Shown here in pieces: positions 5,270 to 10,633 of a stretch of 10,633 nt of DNA. Origin of the DNA: an uncultured Veillonella sp. GTDB lineage: Bacteria; Bacillota; Negativicutes; Veillonellales; Veillonellaceae. The stretch lies in NCBI GenBank assembly GCA_900550175.1, contig URQX01000052.1:1-10633 (forward strand), written 5' to 3'. The position numbers and the translations under genes are program-made. Below the pieces are notes generated by a model that saw nothing but the letters and a program-made list of their open reading frames with translations, did not search any database and was not told the origin of the DNA. Numbering within the stretch: position 1 is the first letter of the stretch; each line of letters begins with the position of its first letter.

Positions 5270-6538
5270 ATGCATTCCGTAACGAACGCCATTCCTACAG
5301 GAACGATTGCGTCCATCCCCGCAAAGGCACATGCACACCGCGCATTGATTTGTGCAGCCCTTGCTACCTCTCCATCTACTATATTATTGAGTCGTACCTC
5401 TAAGGATATCGATGCAACGATGGACTCCTTACGAGGCTTAGGGGCTCACGTAGTATATGAAAATAAAATTGTTACCGTTACTCCTGGCCCCGCTCCAGCA
5501 AAGGGCAATGTAGTACCTCACGAATCAGGAACTACATTACGCCTTTTATTACCTGTAGCAGCATCCATCTGTAATGATGTAGATGTAGATGCCAAAGGTC
5601 GTTTACCAGATCGCCCACTCGAACCTATGCTAGGTGAAATGAAAGCGCACGGCGTAACATTCTCTCAAGATAAACCACCATTTACTATGACAGGTCGTCT
5701 TCAAGGGGGCAATTTCTCCATGGTAGGCGATGTAAGTAGTCAATTCTTCTCTGGTTTATTGTTGGCAGCCCCTCAAATCGGCTTATCTACTATTACCTCT
5801 ACTACGCCACTACAATCTAGCGATTATGTAACACTAACTACTGAAACAATGCGAGATTTTGGTGTCGAAATAGAACACACTTTACCAGACACAAACATCA
5901 ATGAGGCCTTCACAGTCCCATTTGGTGCATCCTTCATCGGCCGTGATAATTACCAAATAGAAGGTGACTGGTCTAATGCAGCAATCTGGATGGTAGCCGC
6001 TGGTATGACGGGCAAACCAATTACGATTACAGGCATGAACAAAAACTCTGTACAAGCTGACCGCCGCATCATGCAAGTTATGATTGATGCAGGTTGTGAT
6101 GTAGTATGGGATGGTATGAATGTAACGGTCACAGGTCGCGCTTCCAAGCCAATCCATGCAGATCTAGAGCAAATGCCGGATATGTTGCCTGTTATGGCCG
6201 CCCTTGCTTGCTCTATTTCTGGTGAAAGTTCCTTTGTTAAGGGTGCTCGCCTACGTTTGAAAGAATCTGATCGCCTTGTAGCTGTTGCCAATCTCGTAAG
6301 AGATTTAGGCGGTACCGTTCGCGAAGAAGGCGATGACCTATATATCATCGGTAGTGGTATACTTAAAGGTGGACAAGGTGATTGCGTAAATGACCATCGC
6401 CTCGTTATGGCCGGTACACTGATGGCTCTCATCAGTGAAAATCCTGTTACGTTACAAGACAGCGAGGCTATCACAAAATCCTATCCAGACTTCTTTGAGG
6501 ACTGGAACTTACTGGGCGGTAATGCACAACCAGTTTAG
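5270..6538 (+). CDS. aroA: 3-phosphoshikimate 1-carboxyvinyltransferase (EPSP synthase)
   Basis: This 422-residue two-domain enzyme joins phosphoenolpyruvate to shikimate-3-phosphate to give EPSP, step 6 of the pathway and the target of glyphosate. Conserved sites include HESGTTLR (84-91), the GRLPDRPL loop (110-117), VSSQF (155-159), D304 as the likely equivalent of the catalytic aspartate, RLKESDR (329-335), NDHR (374-377) and ITKSYPDFFE (401-410). The N-terminal substrate loop is atypical: IPAKAHAHRA (16-25) keeps the lysine (K19) and arginine (R24), but the serine that normally follows the lysine is alanine (A20), and the stretch is one residue shorter than in E. coli. AAAGGAG (5257-5263) supports the ATG at 5270. 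Despite the variant loop everything else is intact, and its place within a complete operon argues that it is functional. Confidence 0.95.
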   Translation: MHSVTNAIPTGTIASIPAKAHAHRALICAALATSPSTILLSRTSKDIDATMDSLRGLGAHVVYENKIVTVTPGPAPAKGNVVPHESGTTLRLLLPVAASICNDVDVDAKGRLPDRPLEPMLGEMKAHGVTFSQDKPPFTMTGRLQGGNFSMVGDVSSQFFSGLLLAAPQIGLSTITSTTPLQSSDYVTLTTETMRDFGVEIEHTLPDTNINEAFTVPFGASFIGRDNYQIEGDWSNAAIWMVAAGMTGKPITITGMNKNSVQADRRIMQVMIDAGCDVVWDGMNVTVTGRASKPIHADLEQMPDMLPVMAALACSISGESSFVKGARLRLKESDRLVAVANLVRDLGGTVREEGDDLYIIGSGILKGGQGDCVNDHRLVMAGTLMALISENPVTLQDSEAITKSYPDFFEDWNLLGGNAQPV

Positions 6539-6610
6539 ATTTCTAATCGTATCTGGTTTAATCTAATAGATAATAGAAATAGTACATACTATATAGTAGG
6601 AGTTAATATA

Positions 6611-7705
6611 ATGGCATCTAATTTCGGTAAAACCATACAGGTATCTACCTTTGGCGCCTCTCATGGGTATGCCATTGGCGGTATTGTAGAGGGTCTGCCT
6701 TGTGGACATACCATCGATATCGATGAGTTAAAAGCCTTTTTAAAGCGCCGTGCGCCAGGGCAAAATCAATTAACAACACAGCGTAAGGAAGCCGATACAC
6801 CTGAATTTTTAGCAGGTATGGTAGACGGCATGCTCAGTGGTTCTCCATTGGCATTTATGATCCGCAACACATCTCAACACTCTAGCGATTATAATAACTT
6901 ACGCGATATCCCTCGCCCCTCTCATGCGGATTTTACAGCCCGTATGCGCTACGGCGACAAGGTAGATATGCGCGGAGGTGGTCACTTCTCAGCACGCCTT
7001 ACAGCACCACTTTGCGTAGCTGGTGGCATCGCCCTTCAATTATTACGCGAAAAAGGCATCGAAATCCACGGCCATTTAAAACAAGTGGGAACGATCCAAG
7101 ATGCTCCTATCGATATGGTTCATCCAGATATGAAAGCATTAGCTAATATCGCTACAGAACCAATTGCTATGGTTGATCCACAAAAACGTAACGAAGTAGA
7201 AACCCTTGTTATGAACCTCAAAAAAGATGGGGACTCTACAGGTGGTATCGTTGAAGTCGTTGCTACAGGACTACCAATTGGCCTTGGCAACCCAAACTTT
7301 GACAGTATCGAAAACCGCTTAGCTCGCGTAATCTTTGGTGTCCCTGCCATTAAAGGCATATCCTTCGGTGGAGGCTTTGACATGTGTGCTAAGCTTGGTT
7401 CCGAAGTGAATGACGCTTTCACCATGGACGGCGACAAGATTACAACGACAACGAATAATAGCGGTGGCATCCAAGGTGGTATTACCAATGGTTTACCACT
7501 CGTTATGCAAGTGGGCATCAAGCCAACACCATCCATTTATAAAGAACAACATTCTGTGTCACTTTCACAAAAAGAGGACACATTGCTCACAATCCAAGGT
7601 CGTCACGACCCATGCGTAGCGCTTCGTGCAGTACCTGTAATCGAAGCTGTAACAGCCCTCGTTATTCTTGATTTCTTAGGAGATATTGACCATGAACTTA
7701 GATGA
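6611..7705 (+). CDS. aroC: Chorismate synthase
   Basis: This 364-residue FMN-dependent enzyme removes phosphate from EPSP to give chorismate, the branch point to Phe, Tyr and Trp. Family signatures are present in order: FGASHG (14-19, with the conserved H18), RRAPGQ (46-51), RPSHAD, the glycine-rich RGGGHFSARLTA segment, SFGGGF near residue 253 followed by GSEVNDAF, NNSGGIQGGITNG, and GRHDPC near the C-terminus. Length is typical of the bacterial enzyme. FGASHG has alanine where many orthologues have glutamate, which I take as family variation. The ATG at 6611 follows TAGGAG (6597-6602) by 8 bases; this site is partly inside the palindrome TACTATATAGTA (6587-6598). The last 14 bases overlap the start of pheA, so the two are likely translationally coupled. 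Confidence 0.96.
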   Translation: MASNFGKTIQVSTFGASHGYAIGGIVEGLPCGHTIDIDELKAFLKRRAPGQNQLTTQRKEADTPEFLAGMVDGMLSGSPLAFMIRNTSQHSSDYNNLRDIPRPSHADFTARMRYGDKVDMRGGGHFSARLTAPLCVAGGIALQLLREKGIEIHGHLKQVGTIQDAPIDMVHPDMKALANIATEPIAMVDPQKRNEVETLVMNLKKDGDSTGGIVEVVATGLPIGLGNPNFDSIENRLARVIFGVPAIKGISFGGGFDMCAKLGSEVNDAFTMDGDKITTTTNNSGGIQGGITNGLPLVMQVGIKPTPSIYKEQHSVSLSQKEDTLLTIQGRHDPCVALRAVPVIEAVTALVILDFLGDIDHELR

Positions 7706-8831
7706 AGTACGCGTTAAAATTAACGATATAAACGACCAAATGCTCGCCCTCTTCAAAGAGCGCATGGAACTCTCCAAGGACGTTGCGGCGGCAAAGAAAG
7801 AAATGAACAAGGCTATTTATGATGCAAAACGGGAACGGGATATTCTCGACAAAGTAACTCGAGATGCAGGCCCAGACCTCGACCTATACGCACGCCGTTT
7901 CTTCGAAGCATTATTCAGCTTGAGCCGTACGTATCAGTCTGAACAATTATTCCAAGATAATGAGTTCACTGTTAAAATGAAAAAGGCTATTGAGCAGTCC
8001 CCTACATTACCTCCACAACGTGGCAGTGTAGCTTGTGCTGGCGTCTTCGGTAGCAATGCGCAAGTGGCGTGTGATAAATTATTACCACTCAGCCAAATTC
8101 ACTATGTAACAGGATTCCGTGCCGTATTCGACGCTGTTGAGTCTGGAGAATGTCAATTCGGCGTATTACCTATCGAAAACAGCTCCAATGGTTCTGTAAA
8201 AGAAGTGTATGACCTTCTAGAAGATCGTAAATGCTATATCGTACGCGGTACTCGCCTATGGATTTCTCACGATTTACTCGTGAAAAAAGGCACAAAACTA
8301 GAAGATATTCACACTATCATCTCCCATCCTCAAGCATTGGGCCAATGCAGCCACTTCCTAGAAAAATTAGAAGGCGTAGAATTGCGCTCCTTCGATAACA
8401 CGGCTCGTGCAGCACAGCTCGTAGCGGCTAGTGATGACCCTGGCGTAGCAGCTATTGCAGCACCGCAATGTGCAGACTTGTATAATTTGTCTCCATTGAT
8501 GCGCAATATCCAAAATAGCGATAACAACTATACGCGCTTTATCTGCATCAGCAAGGACTTCCATGTATACCCAGGGGCTAATAAAATCTCCGTGGTAACT
8601 ACAGCAAGCCATGCTCCAGGTGGTCTTGGTACATTACTTACCAAGTTTGCAAACATCGGCGTAAATCTTACCAAACTTGAGTCTCGCCCGATTGTAGGTC
8701 ATAACTTTGAGTTCTTATTCTACCTCGACTTAGAAGCATCCCTAGCAGATCCTAAGGTATTGTCTGTTCTAGCAGAGCTACACACATCACAAGATAAATT
8801 CCGCTTACTAGGCAATTACCCTGAAAACTAA
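7692..8831 (+). CDS. pheA: Bifunctional chorismate mutase / prephenate dehydratase (P-protein)
   Basis: This 379-residue fusion converts chorismate to prephenate and then to phenylpyruvate, the precursor of phenylalanine. Residues 1-90 are an AroQ-type chorismate mutase (EVRVKINDINDQMLALFKER opening, conserved K35 and the RERD segment at 47-50). Residues about 112-285 are the dehydratase, with PIENSSNGS (160-168), SHPQALGQC (211-219) and the catalytic TRF motif (281-283). Residues about 298-375 form an ACT domain, where the ESRP motif (330-333) expected for Phe binding is intact; the usual GAL motif reads GGLG (310-313). The ATG at 7692 lies inside aroC, with TAGGAG (7677-7682) nine bases upstream; a TTG at 7686 is too close to that site. 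It gives the operon a dedicated Phe branch; no TyrA is visible. Confidence 0.95.
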   Translation: MNLDEVRVKINDINDQMLALFKERMELSKDVAAAKKEMNKAIYDAKRERDILDKVTRDAGPDLDLYARRFFEALFSLSRTYQSEQLFQDNEFTVKMKKAIEQSPTLPPQRGSVACAGVFGSNAQVACDKLLPLSQIHYVTGFRAVFDAVESGECQFGVLPIENSSNGSVKEVYDLLEDRKCYIVRGTRLWISHDLLVKKGTKLEDIHTIISHPQALGQCSHFLEKLEGVELRSFDNTARAAQLVAASDDPGVAAIAAPQCADLYNLSPLMRNIQNSDNNYTRFICISKDFHVYPGANKISVVTTASHAPGGLGTLLTKFANIGVNLTKLESRPIVGHNFEFLFYLDLEASLADPKVLSVLAELHTSQDKFRLLGNYPEN

Positions 8832-8896
8832 TATACTTATATGTACTAGTCCCTATAAGAACATATATAGTACAATACATATAGTTATAAAACTCC

Positions 8897-8928
8897 AATG
8901 GCTAATAGGTACCAGCCTATTAGCCATT
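8897..8928 (+). other. Intergenic hairpin between pheA and aroE-aroK
   Basis: A perfect 13-bp stem (8897-8909 with 8916-8928) closes a 6-base loop. No U-tract follows, so it should not terminate. It ends 15 bases before the ribosome binding site of the fusion gene. An upstream in-frame ATG for that gene lies in its 5' arm, which is another reason to start the protein later. It shares its core with the hairpin at 4053-4090. Confidence 0.7.
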
Positions 8929-8954
8929 CTATGTATATTGACCTAGGAGGTCCT

Positions 8955-10190
8955 ATGAAATTTGGTTTACTTGGCCGTACGTTAGGCCATAGCTTCTCCC
9001 CTCGCATTCACAGTGCACTAGGGAATACAAATTACGAATTATTTGAGCGCGAACCGAGCCAATTGCAAGAGTTCTTCGCTGATCCAGAATTACAAGGTAT
9101 CAATATCACTATCCCTTACAAGGTAAATGCCCTTGAAGCTTGTGATGTAGTAGACCCTCGCGCAGAACGCATCGGTTGTGTGAATACGATGGTTCGCAAA
9201 GATGGTAAATGGCACGGCTATAATACTGACTACGATGGTTTCGTGTTTACCCTACAACATGCTGGCATTAATGTATCTGGCAAGGAATGTATTATCCTTG
9301 GCGATGGCGCTTCCTCCGCTACCGTTCACGTAGCACTGGAAGATTTGGGTGCTAAAAATATCGTTCATTTATCTCGCAAAACGGCTCCATTCTATGGTGA
9401 TGCGCCTAATTACTACGAAACAGCACAGATTATTATTAACTGCACACCTATTGGTATGTATCCTCATAATCCAGCTAACCTTATCGATATTACACAGTTC
9501 GCTAAATTGGAAGGCGTTGTAGACCTCATCTATAATCCACGCCGCACAATTTTGCTATTACAAGCAGAAATGATGGAAATTCCTCATTGTGATGGCTTGC
9601 CATTCCTCGTGGCTCAAGGCGTTGAGGCTGCTAACCATTTCCAAGGTGAAAGCTTTGGCACAAAGGAAATCGAGCAAATCTTGCGAGATATGCGCCGCGA
9701 AAAGGAAAACATCATTCTCATCGGCATGCCTGGCGTAGGAAAAACTACAGTCGGCAAAGCGCTCGGTGAGGAAATGGGCCGTACCTGCGTTGATGTGGAT
9801 CATGAGTTAGAAAAAGAAATTGGAGACATTTCCACATACATTACTGAACAAGGGGAAGCAGCCTTCCGTGAAAAAGAGGCGGAAATGATTGCAAAATTCG
9901 GTACCCAAACAGGTCTTATTATTTCCACTGGCGGCGGCTGTGTAACAGTTCCTAAAAACTTCGCACACTTACGCCAAAACGGTCGTATCTACCAATTAAC
10001 ACAACCAGTAGAAAACCTATCTACCTCTGGTCGTGTTCTCTCTAGTGGTGGCATCGAACGCTTACGCGAACTCGAAGCAACGCGTACACCAATGTATGAA
10101 AGCTTCGCTCAATGCATCGTAGAACATAATCGCAATGCACCAGAAACAGTAGCGGCAATCCTAGAAGACTTTGAGGCAAATTTATTGTAA
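8955..10190 (+). CDS. aroE-aroK: Bifunctional shikimate dehydrogenase / shikimate kinase fusion
   Basis: A 411-residue fusion of two shikimate-pathway enzymes. Residues 1-245 are an AroE-type dehydrogenase (dehydroshikimate to shikimate): SFSP (13-16) and NITIPYK (50-56, catalytic K56) bind substrate, D92 is the paired catalytic aspartate, GDGASS (116-121) is the dinucleotide loop, SRK (140-142) sits where the NADP phosphate is usually bound, then NCTPIGM (162-168) and Q221. Residues 250-411 are an AroK-type kinase (shikimate to shikimate-3-phosphate): P-loop GMPGVGKTT (257-265), DVD (280-282), FREKE (304-308), STGGG (324-328) and the R377 to Y381 segment. The lid motif reads GRVLSS where RPLL is common. 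TAGGAGG (8944-8950) fixes the ATG at 8955. No stop or frameshift separates the domains. It is the last operon gene, ahead of a terminator. The enzymes act in sequence, so the fusion fits the pathway. Confidence 0.94.
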   Translation: MKFGLLGRTLGHSFSPRIHSALGNTNYELFEREPSQLQEFFADPELQGINITIPYKVNALEACDVVDPRAERIGCVNTMVRKDGKWHGYNTDYDGFVFTLQHAGINVSGKECIILGDGASSATVHVALEDLGAKNIVHLSRKTAPFYGDAPNYYETAQIIINCTPIGMYPHNPANLIDITQFAKLEGVVDLIYNPRRTILLLQAEMMEIPHCDGLPFLVAQGVEAANHFQGESFGTKEIEQILRDMRREKENIILIGMPGVGKTTVGKALGEEMGRTCVDVDHELEKEIGDISTYITEQGEAAFREKEAEMIAKFGTQTGLIISTGGGCVTVPKNFAHLRQNGRIYQLTQPVENLSTSGRVLSSGGIERLRELEATRTPMYESFAQCIVEHNRNAPETVAAILEDFEANLL

Positions 10191-10279
10191 GAGCTTATAT
10201 ATCAAATTTGTAAAATACTTTACATCTGTATTTCTAGATAAAACTAAAACTCATATCATGACATCAATGATATAAACTG

Positions 10280-10318
10280 AAAAGCAGTAGCTATCCTTAG
10301 GATTACTACTGCTTTTTT
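10280..10318 (+). terminator. Intrinsic terminator of the aromatic operon
   Basis: An 11-bp stem (10280-10290 with 10306-10316), extended by four inner pairs past a two-base mismatch and a TTA loop, ends in six T residues (10313-10318). It lies 90 bases after the aroE-aroK stop and separates the operon from the antitoxin gene. Confidence 0.9.
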
Positions 10319-10362
10319 ATTTCCCCTATGTTTTATATGTATTTGTAAAAATCCACACGTGC

Positions 10363-10444
10363 AATTACAATGTAATTACAAGCGGAATTAATTAACTTAA
10401 CAAACTTTTAATATAAAATCAATAATATAACCAACGAATTACAA
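10363..10444 (+). promoter_or_regulatory. Candidate operator and promoter region of the antitoxin gene
   Basis: AATTACA and TGTAATT form a perfect 7-bp inverted repeat around one base (10363-10377). The octamer AATTACAA occurs three times in direct orientation (10363-10370, 10374-10381, 10437-10444). The last copy lies 33 bases before the antitoxin ATG. RelB-type antitoxins usually repress their own promoters through such repeats, so this is a reasonable operator. Promoter boxes are not clear; TATAAA at 10412-10417 is a weak -10 candidate. Confidence 0.4.
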
Positions 10445-10476
10445 TCACAAGCCAAAAGAATACTGGGAGAGATACT

Positions 10477-10633
10477 ATGAAAACTGTAAACCTACAAGTC
10501 CGCATCAACGAAGATCTAAAACAGGAAGTATCTAGCATATTAAAGGCACAGGGCCTATCCTACACATCCATGCTAGACGCACTATTTCGTCAAATTATAA
10601 AAGAACGTCGCATTCCTTTCGCTATTGCTTTAC
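10477..10633 (+). CDS. RelB/DinJ-family antitoxin, N-terminal part (cut by window end)
   Basis: An ORF opening MKTVNLQVRINEDLKQEV and open to the window edge, 52 codons visible. The pattern matches the RelB/DinJ antitoxin family: a short beta strand (residues 3-10) that pairs in a ribbon-helix-helix dimer and binds DNA, RINEDLK, the ILKAQGLSYTSMLDALF helix pair (22-38), and the IPFAIA segment that precedes the toxin-binding tail. The family neutralises RelE/YafQ-type mRNA endonucleases, whose gene would be expected immediately downstream, outside the window. GGGAGA (10465-10470) supports the ATG at 10477. The upstream AATTACAA repeats suggest autoregulation. Being partial, it could also be an orphan antitoxin or a degraded copy. 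Confidence 0.75.
   Translation, partial: MKTVNLQVRINEDLKQEVSSILKAQGLSYTSMLDALFRQIIKERRIPFAIAL

Noticed and set aside
5950..6474. 174-codon minus-strand ORF opposite aroA
   Set aside because: Antisense shadow of a well-conserved gene, with low-complexity composition (Ser, Arg, Thr, Pro) and no recognisable family.
7120..7536. 138-codon minus-strand ORF opposite aroC
   Set aside because: Composition reflects the complement of aroC codons and no family is recognisable; aroC is unambiguous on the other strand.
7410..7619. 69-codon plus-strand ORF inside aroC in another frame
   Set aside because: No ribosome binding site or family resemblance; it overlaps conserved aroC motifs.
8898..8954. In-frame ATG that would extend AroE-AroK by 19 residues
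   Set aside because: It lies in the 5' arm of a 13-bp hairpin without a ribosome binding site; MKFGLLG after TAGGAGG at 8944-8950 matches the dehydrogenase N-terminus.
8832..8954. Internal promoter in the pheA to aroE-aroK gap
   Set aside because: The gap is A/T-rich and -10-like strings occur by chance, but no -35/-10 pair with good spacing was found.

Overview
The window looks like chromosomal DNA of a moderately AT-rich, low-GC relative of the Firmicutes. The protein sequences and gene order suggest Veillonella or another Negativicute. That assignment rests on recognition only and was not checked against a database. There are no phage, transposon, CRISPR, tRNA or rRNA signals.

Layout. 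(1) Positions 1-1378 hold the end of an aerobic class I ribonucleotide reductase operon: the C-terminus of the alpha subunit, an intergenic hairpin, the complete beta subunit with all metal ligands and the radical tyrosine, and a strong intrinsic terminator. (2) Positions 1571-2663 hold two minus-strand genes, a DIP1984-family protein of unknown function and an ElaA-like GNAT acetyltransferase. They are read from a good extended -10 promoter, and the acetyltransferase leader carries a perfect 13-bp tandem duplication. (3) Positions 2736-10318 hold a plus-strand aromatic amino acid operon: leader peptide, aroF, aroB, aroA, aroC, pheA and an aroE-aroK fusion, closed by an intrinsic terminator. 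(4) Positions 10363-10633 hold a repeat-rich upstream region and the start of a RelB/DinJ-type antitoxin gene, cut by the window edge.

How the operon works. AroF makes DAHP, AroB makes dehydroquinate, the AroE and AroK domains carry dehydroshikimate to shikimate-3-phosphate, AroA makes EPSP, AroC makes chorismate, and PheA takes chorismate through prephenate to phenylpyruvate. Dehydroquinate dehydratase (step 3) and prephenate dehydrogenase (TyrA) are not in the window.

The most notable element precedes aroF. A 29-codon leader ORF (2799-2888) with a good Shine-Dalgarno contains the run Tyr-Phe-Tyr-Trp-Phe-Phe and is followed by a 16-bp terminator with a U-tract. The RNA between them can form a 13-bp hairpin over the aromatic codons and a competing antiterminator that shares an arm with the terminator. 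This is the four-segment design of ribosome-mediated attenuation, here apparently reading all three aromatic amino acids through one peptide. Smaller RNA hairpins lie in several gaps of the operon, and two of them share an 18-nt core.
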